Shown here piece after piece: positions 52,965 to 62,314 of a DNA stretch of 64,000 nt (its first letter is position 1; every line of letters starts with the position of its first letter). The DNA lies in contig DATJVY010000062.1 of NCBI GenBank assembly GCA_035501615.1, positions 7,012-71,011 of the forward strand, read 5' to 3'. The DNA is from RPRB01 sp035501615 (GTDB lineage Bacteria > Myxococcota > Myxococcia > Myxococcales > Myxococcaceae). The notes beneath the pieces were generated by a model. It had not been told where the DNA came from. It saw nothing but the letters and a program-made list of their open reading frames with translations, and ran no database searches. The position numbers were made by a program, and so were the translations under genes.

Positions 52965-53336
52965 GTGGATCTCCTCCTGAACATCCTGTGGGTCATCCTC
53001 GGCGGCGGCTGGCTGATCTGCCTCGAGTACCTCGCGGCCGGCGTCGTGCTCTGCCTCACCGTGGTCGGCATCCCCTTCGGGCTGCAGTGCTTCAAGCTGG
53101 CGAAGCTGGGCCTGGTTCCATTCGGTCACGCCTTCGACGACGCGCCCGGCGCGGGCGTGGGCAGCTTCGCGCTGAACGTGCTCTGGCTGGTGGTCGCCGG
53201 GATCTGGATCTTCCTCAGCCACCTGGTGCTCGGGGTGGGGCTGGCGCTGACCATCATCGGCATCCCCTTCGCGTTCCAGCACCTCAAGTTCGGCATGCTC
53301 GCGCTGGCGCCCTTCGGGAAGCAGCTCCAGCGGTAG
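52965..53336 (+). CDS. YccF domain membrane protein
   Basis: 123 residues made of two similar halves, each with hydrophobic helices and the YccF hallmark (LNILWVILGGGWLI...VVGIPFGLQCFKLAKLGLVPFG and LNVLWLVVAGIWIF...IIGIPFAFQHLKFGMLALAPFG). An inner-membrane protein of unknown function. The start is a GTG at 52965; the frame stays open upstream inside the TPR gene, so the start is not certain. Confidence 0.85.
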   Translation: MDLLLNILWVILGGGWLICLEYLAAGVVLCLTVVGIPFGLQCFKLAKLGLVPFGHAFDDAPGAGVGSFALNVLWLVVAGIWIFLSHLVLGVGLALTIIGIPFAFQHLKFGMLALAPFGKQLQR

Positions 53337-53346
53337 CGCCGCGCGC

Positions 53347-53733
53347 TCAGCGACAGGCGCGCCAGGTTCCGAACGCCATCACCAGCGTCGCGATGACGCC
53401 TCCTGCCGGGGCGTGGAGGGCAAGGGCCCAGGCCAGCGTGTACACCGTCGCGTACCCGACCGCGCCGAGGAGGATGCCCGAGGCCAGCGTCGCGGTCCTT
53501 CTGCGGAGCAACGCCCTGGCGACGACGACGGAGCCGCCGGCGATGAACGCCAGGTCCGGCACGATGAACGCGGCGAACGCCGGATCCAGCCCGCCGTAGG
53601 GGAAGAACCAGCCCCGCACCGTGCGAGAGGCGAAGACCCCGGCCCACCACAGCACCAGCACCGCTGCCTGCGCGAGGAGGTAGCCGGCCGCGACGCGACG
53701 CGACTCCGCTCGGGACTCCGGGACGGTGGTCAC
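53347..53733 (-). CDS. small membrane protein, four helices
   Basis: 128 residues with a GTG start. Four hydrophobic helices are visible (for example YLLAQAAVLVLWWAGVFA and GILLGAVGYATVYTLAWALAL). No recognised family. Convergent with the YccF gene, 10 bases apart, and just downstream of the peroxiredoxin gene in the same direction. Function unknown. Confidence 0.65.
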   Translation of the reverse strand: MTTVPESRAESRRVAAGYLLAQAAVLVLWWAGVFASRTVRGWFFPYGGLDPAFAAFIVPDLAFIAGGSVVVARALLRRRTATLASGILLGAVGYATVYTLAWALALHAPAGGVIATLVMAFGTWRACR

Positions 53734-53754
53734 GGGACGACTGTAGCGCCGCAG

Positions 53755-54321
53755 TCAGCCGGGCAGCGAGGCGAGCACCTCGGAGGCGTGCCGGTCGGGC
53801 GGAAACACCGGGTACCAGACCCGCTCGATGCGCCCGTCTCGCTGGAGCCAGGTCAGCCGCGCCAGGAGCACATACCCGCCGATGGTCAAGGTCGGTAGCC
53901 GGAGCGCGTCGGTGAGCACACGGCCGGCGTCGCTCAGCACCGGGAAGGGCAGGTGGAGCCGCTCGGCCAGCTCGCGCTGGTAGTCGGGTTCCTGGGTGCT
54001 CAGGCCGAAGATGCGGACGCCGTGCTTGCCGAAGTCGGCCGCGAGGTCCCGGAAGCCGCACGTCTCGGGGGTGCAGCCGCGGGCTCCCGGCACCAGGTCC
54101 CAGTCGGGGGTCAGCGGCGGCTGGCCGGGTGTGCCCGTGCGGGGATAGGCGAAGACGACGGCGCGTCCCCGGATCGCGGCGAGGTCGATCCGCTCGCCGG
54201 TCGTGGCCTGGAGGGCGAGCGGTGGGACCTGGGCGCCGGGGAGATGCCGGGCGCGACGGTCGTCCACCGGGCGGGGAAGATCCGGGGGAAGGGTGTAGAT
54301 GTCCTGGCCGTAGACCGCCAC
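53755..54321 (-). CDS. peroxiredoxin (AhpC/TSA superfamily)
   Basis: 188 residues. The thioredoxin-like core shows VVFAYPRTGTPGQPP, then PGARGCTPETCGFRDLAADF and GLSTQEPDYQRELAERLHLPFPVLSD, a pattern of PrxQ-like peroxiredoxins. The peroxidatic and resolving cysteines are likely the pair in CTPETC, in an unusual loop placed about 12 residues later than the standard TPGCT motif. It reduces peroxides with thiol donors. The GTG at 54321 follows CGGAG; an internal GTG at 54267 lacks a ribosome site. Divergent from the DUF4185-like gene. Confidence 0.8.
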   Translation of the reverse strand: MAVYGQDIYTLPPDLPRPVDDRRARHLPGAQVPPLALQATTGERIDLAAIRGRAVVFAYPRTGTPGQPPLTPDWDLVPGARGCTPETCGFRDLAADFGKHGVRIFGLSTQEPDYQRELAERLHLPFPVLSDAGRVLTDALRLPTLTIGGYVLLARLTWLQRDGRIERVWYPVFPPDRHASEVLASLPG

Positions 54322-54417
54322 GGGTGCGGTGTACTCCGAGGGCCGCGTCCCGGCCAGCACAGTCCCATGCAACCGGTCTCGGGAGATTTCGGTGCTCGCC
54401 GGGTGTTCCCCGGGGCC

Positions 54418-55479
54418 ATGCGTCGCGCGGTCAGCTGGATCCTCCTGCTCGGCTTCGCGGCGTGCGGTCTGCCCGAGGCTCCGGTGGATGCCTCGCTCTG
54501 GCCGGAGGCCGACCCCCTGTTCCACGCCGACCCGGACTGGATCGGCGGCGACGGGGCCTACTCGGTGGACCTCGGGCTGAGTCGGCTCCTCTGGCTGTTC
54601 GGCGACTCTTTCATCGCCCACACACCGGCCCGGGTACGGAGCGAAGCATGGTTCGTCCGGAACAGCCTCGCCCTCCAGACCGGACTCGACCCGAGCGTGG
54701 CGTCGATGCGCTTCGTGGTTCCGGTCGACGGCCAGGGCGTCGCGCGGTCGTTCCTCCCCGAGCAGGGAGCGCAGTGGTTCTGGCCCAGCCACGGCATCCG
54801 GCTGGGCGATGCACTGGTGCTCTTCTACGAGCGCGTGCAATCGCCTCCCGGCGATCCCACCGGGTTCGAGAGCGCTGGATGGACCGCCCGCCTCGTCACC
54901 GCGCCGGACGACGACCCGCTGCAGTGGGTGCTCCAGCCGGTCCAGGAGCCGGCGAACGGCTGGGGGGTCCAGCTCGGCGGGGCGGTGGTCTCCGAGGGCG
55001 AGGTGGTCTTCGTCTACGGCATCCGCGGAAACCCGCACCAGATCTTCGTCGCGCAACTCCAGGCATCGGACGTGGCAGCGGGAGACCTGTCGCGACCGGC
55101 CTGGTGGCAGGGCCAGCGGTACGAGGTCGGCGCCGAGCCGGTGACGATCATCGCCGACGGGGCACCCGAGTTCTCGGTGCACCACGACGCGCAGCGGAAC
55201 GCGTGGGTGATGATCGAGAGCCACGGATATGGCGACTCGACCATCGTCCTCCGGACGGCTCCGGCGCCGGAGGGTCCCTGGACAGGCCCCGAGGAGGTCT
55301 TCCATCCACCGGAGTCGGATGCGCCGGAGGCGTTCGTCTACGCGGCCAAGGGGCACCCCGGGCTCTCCGGTGCGGACATGGTGGTGACCTACGTCCCGAG
55401 CTCCTTCGACCCGGTCCCGCCCGCGGACGAGGCTCGCCTGGGCTACCCGCGGTTCGTCCGGGTGAGCTGGAAGCCCTGA
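54418..55479 (+). CDS. DUF4185-like lipoprotein (beta-propeller)
   Basis: 353 residues with a lipobox (ILLLGFAACGLP). Repeated motifs LLWLFGDSFIAHTPARVRS, ALVLFYERVQ, VVFVYGIRGN, WVMIESHGYGDST and GPWTGPEEVFHPP with recurring Trp/Asp spacing indicate a five-bladed propeller of the glycoside hydrolase-like DUF4185 type. Family members are thought to act on or bind carbohydrates. The key acidic residues cannot be assigned. It is followed by 240 bp of non-coding DNA. Confidence 0.75.
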   Translation: MRRAVSWILLLGFAACGLPEAPVDASLWPEADPLFHADPDWIGGDGAYSVDLGLSRLLWLFGDSFIAHTPARVRSEAWFVRNSLALQTGLDPSVASMRFVVPVDGQGVARSFLPEQGAQWFWPSHGIRLGDALVLFYERVQSPPGDPTGFESAGWTARLVTAPDDDPLQWVLQPVQEPANGWGVQLGGAVVSEGEVVFVYGIRGNPHQIFVAQLQASDVAAGDLSRPAWWQGQRYEVGAEPVTIIADGAPEFSVHHDAQRNAWVMIESHGYGDSTIVLRTAPAPEGPWTGPEEVFHPPESDAPEAFVYAAKGHPGLSGADMVVTYVPSSFDPVPPADEARLGYPRFVRVSWKP

Positions 55480-55634
55480 AGCCGATGCTGTGTCCAGCTG
55501 ATGCTCGAGGACGATCCAGCCCCCCCGGACTCCGCCGCCGCCCCTCGTCGAGGCCGTCCGGACCGAGCGAGCAGGCGTCCAGGAGGACCGCAAGAATCGG
55601 CTCCTGCGGGCCGTCCGGCGGCGCGGCCTCCCCC

Positions 55635-55655
55635 ACGAGGTGCCAGACACCTCGT
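55635..55655. repeat. 8-bp-stem hairpin upstream of gyrA
   Basis: ACGAGGTG, a CCAGA loop and CACCTCGT form a perfect stem (55635-55642 and 55648-55655). It sits midway between the DUF4185-like stop and gyrA. It could stop transcription from upstream, though no T-tract follows, or bind a regulator of gyrA. A TTGACC at 55675-55680 resembles a -35 box, with no good -10. Confidence 0.45.
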
Positions 55656-55718
55656 TACACGCTCGAAGAGCCGATTGACCTAGAGGTTCCGGGCAGTTAG
55701 GTAGGTGGAAGCCCCCTC

Positions 55719-58427
55719 ATGTCCGACGATCTTCCGACCCCTCCTCCGCCCCCCGCTCCGCCGGGTGGCGGCGCCGGCGACCTCGTCCCGATCAACATCG
55801 AGGACGAGATGCGCAAGAGCTATCTCGACTACTCGATGTCCGTCATCGTGGGTCGGGCGCTCCCCGACGTGCGTGACGGCCTCAAGCCCGTGCACCGTCG
55901 CATCCTGTACGCGATGCAGGACGAGGGCCTCCTCCACAACCGCAAGTACAGCAAGTGCGCGGGCGTCGTCGGCGAGGTGCTCAAGAAGTATCACCCCCAC
56001 GGAGACGCGAGCGTCTACGACGCGCTGGTCCGGCTCGCCCAGCCGTGGAACATGCGCTACCTCCTGGTGGACGGGCAGGGGAACTTCGGCAGCGTCGACG
56101 GGGACTCGGCCGCCGCGTACCGGTACACCGAGTGCCGGATGACCGAGCTGGCCGAGGCCATGCTCGCCGACATCGACAAGGAGACCGTCGACTTCGGTCC
56201 CAACTTCGACGACTCGACGAGGGAGCCGCTGGTCCTCCCGACGCGCTTCCCCAACCTCCTGGTGAACGGCAGCGCCGGCATCGCGGTGGGCATGACCACC
56301 AACGTCCCGCCGCACAACATGCGGGAGGTCATCGACGGAACGCTCCACCTCATCGACCATCCGAAGGCCACCGTCCGCGAGCTGATGCAGCACATCCCCG
56401 GGCCGGACTTCCCCACCTCCGGGTTCATCCTCGGCCGCGAGGGCATCCAGCGGGCCTACGAGACCGGCCGCGGGCAGATCACCCTGCGCGCCCGTCACGA
56501 GATCGAGACCTCGGCCAAGGGTGAGCGCGAGGCGATCGTCATCCACGAGCTTCCCTACCAGGTGAACAAGGCCCGGCTCTCCGAGAAGATCGCCGAGCTG
56601 GCCCGGGACAAGAAGATCGAGGGCATCAGCCAGATCCGCGACGAGTCCGACCGGCGGGGGATGCGCCTGGTGATCGAGCTCAAGCGCGACGCCATCGCCG
56701 GGGTGGTGCTGAACAACCTCTTCGCCAACACTCCGCTCCAGACGACCTTCGGCATCGTGCTCCTGGCCATCGACGGTGGCCAGCCGCGCACGCTGAATCT
56801 CAAGGAGCTGCTGGAGCGCTTCGTCAGCCACCGCCGCGAGGTGGTGACCCGCCGCAGCCGGTTCGAGCTGCGCAACGCCGAGCGCCGCATCCACGTGGTG
56901 GAGGGCCTCCTGGTCGCCCAGGACATCATCGACCTCGTCATCACCATCATCCGGCGCTCGCGCGATCCGGACGAGGCGAGGTGGGGGCTGATGCACGTGC
57001 TCTCCCCCTCGCTCTACGAGCACGAGCGCTTCACCGAACTGCCCCGGCTCGACCTCGACGCCGCCCGGACGCAGATGGAGCAGCTGGTGGCCCGTGCCCG
57101 CGCGGAGGAGCCGCGCTATCGCGGACTCCAGCACCGCTACGAGGACGGCGGGTTCAGCGAGGAGCAGTCCAAGCAGATCCTCGAGATGCGGCTGCAGCGC
57201 CTCACCGGCATCCAGCGCGAGGAGCTGTTCAACGAGCTCATCGCCCTCACCCGGGAGATCGACCGGCTGCGGGACATCCTCGAGAACGAGTCGTCCCTGC
57301 TCGAGGTGGTCAAGGCCGAGCTCCGCGAGGTTCGGGAGAAGTTCGGCGACGACCGCCGCACCGAGATCACCGGCGAGGCCTCCGAGCTGACCAGCGAGGA
57401 CCTCATCGCCGAGGAGGACATGGTGGTCACCGTGTCCCATGCCGGCTATGTGAAGCGGAGCCCGCTCTCCGAGTACCGTGCCCAGCGGCGTGGCGGCCGC
57501 GGGAAGACCGGCGCGTCGATCAAGGAGGACGACTTCGTCTCCGACCTCTTCGTCGCCAGCACCCACGCCTACCTGATGCCCATCACCACCCGGGGCAAGC
57601 TCTACTGGCTCAAGGTGCACGAGATCCCCGCCGCCAGCCGCACCGCCCGCGGGAAGCCGATCATCAACCTGGTCCAGATGGCCGAGGGCGAGAAGCTGAC
57701 CTCCATCCTGGTCACCCGGGCCTTCGAGGAGGGGAGGTTCGTCTTCTTCGTCACCCGCAAGGGCGTGGTGAAGCGAACCGACCTCAACGCGTTCTCCAAC
57801 GTGCGGTCCGCGGGGATCATCGCGCTGGGGGTCGAGGACGGCGACTCGCTGGTCGCGGTGTTCATCACCGACGGGAGCAAGGACATCCTCCTCTCCACCG
57901 CCCAGGGGATGAGCATCCGCTTCTCCGAGGCCGAGGTCCGCTCGATGGGGCGGCAGGCCTACGGGGTGAAGGGAATCACCCTCGACGAGGGCGACGAGGT
58001 CGTCGGCGCCGACGTGGTGGAGCGCGGCTCGACCATCCTCACCGTCACCGAGAACGGGTACGGAAAGCGGACCGAGGAGTCCGAGTACCGGATCCAGGGC
58101 CGGGGCGGGAAGGGGATCATCGACATCAAGACCACCGAGCGAAACGGCAAGGTGGTGGGGCTGGCCCAGGTGAAGGACCGCGACGAGGTGATGCTGGTCA
58201 CCAACGGGGGAATGCTCATCCGGATCAAGGTCCAGGACATCTCGGTCATCGGCCGGAACACTCAAGGGGTCCGGCTGATCACCCTGGAGAGCGACGGCGA
58301 GGAGGTCAGCGGCATCTCCAAGCTGCCCGAGTCGGGCGAGGAGAATGGCGACGGCGGCAACGGCGACGAGATCGAGCCGCCGGCGGCCGACCCGCCGCCG
58401 CCCGAGCCCACCGGCGGAGAGTCCTGA
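55719..58427 (+). CDS. gyrA: DNA gyrase subunit A
   Basis: 902 residues. The breakage-reunion domain has the catalytic tyrosine in AAAYRYTE (Tyr136). The C-terminal DNA-wrapping pinwheel contains the GyrA box QRRGGRG, which separates it from topoisomerase IV ParC. An acidic tail ends the protein. The quinolone-determining segment reads HPHGDASVYD: Ala97 occupies the position of E. coli Ser83, and Asp101 that of Asp87. Works with GyrB, not in the window, to add negative supercoils. It has an extended Pro-rich N-terminus of about 20 residues and AGGTGG before the ATG. Confidence 0.96.
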   Translation: MSDDLPTPPPPPAPPGGGAGDLVPINIEDEMRKSYLDYSMSVIVGRALPDVRDGLKPVHRRILYAMQDEGLLHNRKYSKCAGVVGEVLKKYHPHGDASVYDALVRLAQPWNMRYLLVDGQGNFGSVDGDSAAAYRYTECRMTELAEAMLADIDKETVDFGPNFDDSTREPLVLPTRFPNLLVNGSAGIAVGMTTNVPPHNMREVIDGTLHLIDHPKATVRELMQHIPGPDFPTSGFILGREGIQRAYETGRGQITLRARHEIETSAKGEREAIVIHELPYQVNKARLSEKIAELARDKKIEGISQIRDESDRRGMRLVIELKRDAIAGVVLNNLFANTPLQTTFGIVLLAIDGGQPRTLNLKELLERFVSHRREVVTRRSRFELRNAERRIHVVEGLLVAQDIIDLVITIIRRSRDPDEARWGLMHVLSPSLYEHERFTELPRLDLDAARTQMEQLVARARAEEPRYRGLQHRYEDGGFSEEQSKQILEMRLQRLTGIQREELFNELIALTREIDRLRDILENESSLLEVVKAELREVREKFGDDRRTEITGEASELTSEDLIAEEDMVVTVSHAGYVKRSPLSEYRAQRRGGRGKTGASIKEDDFVSDLFVASTHAYLMPITTRGKLYWLKVHEIPAASRTARGKPIINLVQMAEGEKLTSILVTRAFEEGRFVFFVTRKGVVKRTDLNAFSNVRSAGIIALGVEDGDSLVAVFITDGSKDILLSTAQGMSIRFSEAEVRSMGRQAYGVKGITLDEGDEVVGADVVERGSTILTVTENGYGKRTEESEYRIQGRGGKGIIDIKTTERNGKVVGLAQVKDRDEVMLVTNGGMLIRIKVQDISVIGRNTQGVRLITLESDGEEVSGISKLPESGEENGDGGNGDEIEPPAADPPPPEPTGGES

Positions 58428-58430
58428 GTC

Positions 58431-58700
58431 GTGGCGCTGGAGCGCACCCGCACCGTCACCAAGCTCTGGCGCTACCTCCGGGACCCCGGCGTGGCGACGT
58501 GGAGGAAGCTCGCCGGCGTGGCGGCGGTGGCCTACGTCGTCTGGCCGCTGGACCTCATTCCCGACGGCATCCCGGTCCTCGGATGGCTGGATGACGCCGG
58601 GGTCGTCGCCGTCGCCGCGGCATTCCTGGTCGCGGAAGTCCGCCGGCACGAGCGGAAGCTCACCCAGACCGTGGACGTGACCGACGTCCGCGGCGGCTGA
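58431..58700 (+). CDS. YkvA/DUF1232 family protein
   Basis: 89 residues. YVVWPLDLIPDGIPVLGWLDDAGVV is the defining DUF1232 motif, probably a membrane-associated helix-turn. The start is GTG, three bases after the gyrA stop, so it is read from the same transcript. No function is known; an amphipathic or single-pass membrane protein is likely. Confidence 0.88.
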   Translation: MALERTRTVTKLWRYLRDPGVATWRKLAGVAAVAYVVWPLDLIPDGIPVLGWLDDAGVVAVAAAFLVAEVRRHERKLTQTVDVTDVRGG

Positions 58701-58755
58701 GCCGCCCGGATCGGCTCAGCACGTCGGGCGCTCGAGGCGTGGCCGGCTGCTGCCG

Positions 58756-60471
58756 TCAGTCCACCCGCTTCCGTGGCCGCGGCAGCCCATACAGATCGAG
58801 CCGGGTGACCAGCGTCGCCCGGGAGATGCCGAGGAGCCTCGCCGCCCGGCTCTGGTTCCCCGCGCACTGCTCCAGCGCCTCGATGATCCGCTGCCGGTCC
58901 CCGGGCCGGTGCTCCCGGACGTTCGGCGCAGCGGTCTCGAGGGACGCGACCTCCGGCGGCCTCGGGACGGGAGGTGCCACGCGCGAGCGGACCAGCGACA
59001 GGTGCTCGGGCGTGATGACGCCCCCGGTGCAGAGGACGACGGCCCGTTCCAGCACGTTCCTCAGCTCGCGGATGTTTCCCGGCCAGGGGTAGCGGCGGAG
59101 CGCCTGGAGCGCCTCCGGCGACAGACGCGGGGCCTCGCGCTTCGCCTCGGTCGCCGCCTGGCCGACGAATCTCCTGGCGAGCCCGTCGATCTCGTCGAGC
59201 CGCTCCCGCAGCGGGGGCACGAGCAGCGAGATGCCGTTGAGCCGGAAGTAGAGGTCTCTCCGGAAGCTGCCCCGCTCGCTCTCCGACTCGAGGTCCCGGT
59301 TGCTGGCGGTGATCAGCCGGAGATCGACCGGACGCTGCTGGAGGCTGCCCACCCGCCGGAGCGAGCGATCCTCGAGCACCCGCAGGAGCTTGGCCTGCGT
59401 GGCGAGCGACATCTCCCCGATCTCGTCGAGGAACAGCGTGCCCCCCTGGGCGGTCTCGATCAGCCCGGTCTTCGTTCCGTTGGCCCCGGTGAAGGCGCCC
59501 CGCTCGTGGCCGAAGAGCTCGCTCTCCAGCAGCGACTCCTGGATCTCGGCGCAGTTGATGGCCACGAACGGCCGATCGGCGCGGGGCGAGCGGCGATGGA
59601 TCTCCGCGGCCAGGACACCCTTGCCCACGCCGGTCTCCCCGGTGATGAGCACGTTGATCTGGCTCTGCGCCACCCGCTCGACGATCCGCTTCAGCCCCTC
59701 CATCCCGCTGATCGCCAGCGGTCTGGGAACCGCGCCGTCGCGCCCGGCACGGATGGCCTCGTTTGCCCGCTGCATCAGCGCCTCGACCTCGGTGCCGTCC
59801 CGGGGGAAGCAGCCGATGCCGACGGCCACCGGGTCGTGAACCGCCTGGAGAGCGTCCCGGAACCGCGCGCCCCGCTGCTCGGCGTCGTCGGGGGACGCGG
59901 CGGGAAGGAGGATGTCGTAGTCGCCGGGGCCGGCGACCGCCGCCATCTCCCCGGGGCGGAGCACCTGGCCGAGCACCCGCTGCACCTCGGCCGAGGAGCG
60001 CGCGCCGGTATGGAGCCGGAGCACGGCGAAGCCGGTCTCGCCCGCCGACCACCGGGCGCAGCGCTCGGTGACCCGCTGCTCGAGCTGCTGATGTCCGACG
60101 AGCCAGGCGGGCTGGACCGGGGAGACGACGCGCTGGACCACCAGCAGCGTCCGCCCGATCTCGATCGGATCTCCCGGCTGGAAGGGCCGGGGCTGGTCGG
60201 CCGGGAGCTGCTCGCCGCGCCAGCGGGTGCCGTTGGCGCTGCCCAGGTCCTCGACCCGCAAGCCGTTGCCGAGGTGGAGCCGCGTGTGGTGCCGGGAGAT
60301 CGAGGGGTCGGCGATCTGCACGTCGACGTCGTCTGCACGACCGATGGTGACGGTTCCCTGTTCCGGCAAGGAGAAGGTCCAGGAGCGATCCTCGAGGAGA
60401 ACCAGGAGCCGGAAGCGCTGCTCCACCGCGGCGACCAGGGGCTCGGTCTCCAGCGTCAGGGGATCGGACAT
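58756..60471 (-). CDS. FHA-domain sigma-54-dependent transcriptional activator
   Basis: 571 residues. An N-terminal FHA domain (TIGRADDVDVQIADPSISRHH and SANGTRW) binds phosphothreonine. A middle region of about 150 residues has no recognised family. The AAA+ domain has Walker A GETGVGKG, the sigma-54 contact loop GAFTGA and Walker B GTLFLDEIGEM. A Fis-type helix-turn-helix (GNQSRAARLLGISRATLVTRL) ends it. The FHA input implies control by a Ser/Thr kinase, a common arrangement in myxobacteria. Targets unknown. The ATG at 60471 is used; a GTG at 60492 adds seven residues. Confidence 0.92.
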   Translation of the reverse strand: MSDPLTLETEPLVAAVEQRFRLLVLLEDRSWTFSLPEQGTVTIGRADDVDVQIADPSISRHHTRLHLGNGLRVEDLGSANGTRWRGEQLPADQPRPFQPGDPIEIGRTLLVVQRVVSPVQPAWLVGHQQLEQRVTERCARWSAGETGFAVLRLHTGARSSAEVQRVLGQVLRPGEMAAVAGPGDYDILLPAASPDDAEQRGARFRDALQAVHDPVAVGIGCFPRDGTEVEALMQRANEAIRAGRDGAVPRPLAISGMEGLKRIVERVAQSQINVLITGETGVGKGVLAAEIHRRSPRADRPFVAINCAEIQESLLESELFGHERGAFTGANGTKTGLIETAQGGTLFLDEIGEMSLATQAKLLRVLEDRSLRRVGSLQQRPVDLRLITASNRDLESESERGSFRRDLYFRLNGISLLVPPLRERLDEIDGLARRFVGQAATEAKREAPRLSPEALQALRRYPWPGNIRELRNVLERAVVLCTGGVITPEHLSLVRSRVAPPVPRPPEVASLETAAPNVREHRPGDRQRIIEALEQCAGNQSRAARLLGISRATLVTRLDLYGLPRPRKRVD

Positions 60472-60631
60472 GGCGTCGGCGCGGGAGCGCACGGGGCCCC
60501 GCCCTCCCGGAAGATGAAACGCTTCGGGTCCGGTGATTTCCTCACCGGCACGGCGGCCGGAGGACGCGGCTCCGCCACGGCCGGAGCGATTCTCCAGTCG
60601 TGGCGGATGCTTGGCCTGCTTCCGTCGCGGG

Positions 60632-62314
60632 CTACTGGTACTGGACGACGAGCTCGGGGACGTCCGCGGCGGGGCCGTACAGTCCGTAGAAGCCGAAGCG
60701 GTCGTCGGAGGTGGCGCCCATGCCCAGGATCGACGTGGGCACCAGCACGAACCCGTAGTTCGGCCAGGCGCCGGCGACCCACTCGGTCACGGAAGTCGTC
60801 ACGTCGATCGAGGCGACACCACCGCCGGTCGGGGGCGAGAGCGTGAGGAGGGAGGCGGTGAAGTAGCGCAGCCCGATGGCCACGTTCCAGGTGACGGTGC
60901 TCGGGGACCACGGATCCGCCGACGCGTAGAGATCCCAGGACGGCTGGTACAGACCGCCGTCGATGTACTGGACGGTGAGCTGCAGCTGGGCGGAGACGAT
61001 GGTGTGCCCCGAGAGGCTGCTCAGGTCGAAGATCATGAGCCCCAGCCCGCACACGGCGTCGTAATAGACGTACGGGACCGTGTAGTAGGTCCACGCGCAC
61101 CCGATGATCAGGTCGGCCTGATTCGCGTAGACCGTGTTGTCGAGGTTCGAGTTGACGGTGCTGAAGACGCCGCCGTTGTTGTAGGTCGGCTTGAGGCTGA
61201 CGGTGCTCATCGCCGTGTTGAAGGTGGCGGTGACGGTGCGGTTCGAGCTCAACGTCAGGTTGCAGGTGGCCCCCGAGGTCGAGTCACAGCCGGCCCAGCT
61301 GGCGAAGGTGGAGCCGGAGGCCGCCGATGCAGTGAGCGAGACCGCGGTCCCCGAGCCGAGCAAGGCGGTGCAGGTATTGCCGCAGCTGATGCCGTTGCCG
61401 GTCACGGTCCCCGAGCCGGAGCCGGCCTTCGCCACGGTGAGCGTGTAGTTGCTCGCCGCCGGGCTGAAGGTGGCGGTGACGGTGCGGTTCGAGCCCAGCG
61501 TCAGGTTGCAGGTGGCCCCGGAGGTCGAGTCACAGCCGGCCCAGCTGGCGAAGGTCGACCCGGAGGCTGCCGACGCGGTGAGCGTGACCGCGGTTCCGGA
61601 GGCGAGCGACACGCTGCAGGTGCTGCCGCAGCTGATGCCGTTGCCGGTGACGGTGCCCGAGCCGGAGCCGGCCTTCGCCACTGTCAGGGTGTAGCTCGTC
61701 CCCGAGCTGGTGTTGAAGTTGGCCTGCACCGTCAAGGCCGACGAGAGGATGAAGCTGCACGTGTTGCCCGAGGAGGGGCACGCCGGCGACGACCATCCGG
61801 CGAAGACCGAGCCGGAGTCGGGAGTGGCGGTCAGCGTCACCTGGGTGTTCGCGGGAAGGAAGGTGTCGCAGGTGGTGCCGCAGTTGATCCCGCTCCCGGT
61901 GACGGTGCCCGAGCCCGTCCCCGACTTCGTCACCTTCAGATCGAAGGAGTGGTTGACCGACGACGAGAAGGTCGCGGTCACGGTCTTGTTCGCCCCGAGC
62001 GACAAGGTGCAGGTGTTCCCCGAGGACGAATCGCATCCCGACCAGCTGCCCAGCGACGAGCCGGTGGTCGGGGCGGCGGTCAAGGTCACCGACGTCCCGA
62101 CCGGCAGGGTGACAGTGCAGGTGAAGCCGCAGTCGATGCCGTTGCCGGAAACGACCCCCGTTCCGTTGCCGGCGGTGACCACGGTGAGCACCGCGGTCTG
62201 AGCACCTCCGTCGCTCTGGTTCTGGTTTCCCCCTCCGGGTCCCGAGCCGCACCCCATCCACGCGGCCGCGAGCACCGCGGTCACCAGCGCTCCACCTCTC
62301 AGCATTCTCGGCAT
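60632..62314 (-). CDS. lipoprotein with four tandem InlB-type repeats and DNRLRE-like domain
   Basis: 560 residues. The ATG at 62314 follows GGAGG and gives a lipoprotein signal (AAAWMGCGSG). Four repeats of about 80 residues follow, each with a pair of cysteines around GNGISCG..C, then a GSTFASWAGCDS-type segment ending in RTVTATF. They match the divergent InlB B-repeat/bacterial repeat domain. The last two are almost identical in protein and DNA. The C-terminal 190 residues (DLIIGCAWTYYT, FDLSSL, WDLYASADPWSPSTVTWN) resemble DNRLRE cell-surface domains. Likely a surface adhesin or sugar-binding protein. Confidence 0.82.
   Translation of the reverse strand: MPRMLRGGALVTAVLAAAWMGCGSGPGGGNQNQSDGGAQTAVLTVVTAGNGTGVVSGNGIDCGFTCTVTLPVGTSVTLTAAPTTGSSLGSWSGCDSSSGNTCTLSLGANKTVTATFSSSVNHSFDLKVTKSGTGSGTVTGSGINCGTTCDTFLPANTQVTLTATPDSGSVFAGWSSPACPSSGNTCSFILSSALTVQANFNTSSGTSYTLTVAKAGSGSGTVTGNGISCGSTCSVSLASGTAVTLTASAASGSTFASWAGCDSTSGATCNLTLGSNRTVTATFSPAASNYTLTVAKAGSGSGTVTGNGISCGNTCTALLGSGTAVSLTASAASGSTFASWAGCDSTSGATCNLTLSSNRTVTATFNTAMSTVSLKPTYNNGGVFSTVNSNLDNTVYANQADLIIGCAWTYYTVPYVYYDAVCGLGLMIFDLSSLSGHTIVSAQLQLTVQYIDGGLYQPSWDLYASADPWSPSTVTWNVAIGLRYFTASLLTLSPPTGGGVASIDVTTSVTEWVAGAWPNYGFVLVPTSILGMGATSDDRFGFYGLYGPAADVPELVVQYQ
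61200..61700. repeat. tandem near-identical coding repeats of about 250 bp
   Basis: Two adjacent copies, about 61200-61445 and 61447-61700, lie within the repeat lipoprotein and differ at only scattered bases; for example, both contain AAGGTGGCGGTGACGGTGCG and CAGGTTGCAGGTGGCCCC. Older copies further upstream in the gene are diverged. This suggests recent duplication or gene conversion. Confidence 0.75.

Noticed and set aside
55719..58427. Topoisomerase IV subunit ParC
   Set aside because: The C-terminal domain has the GyrA box QRRGGRG, which ParC lacks.
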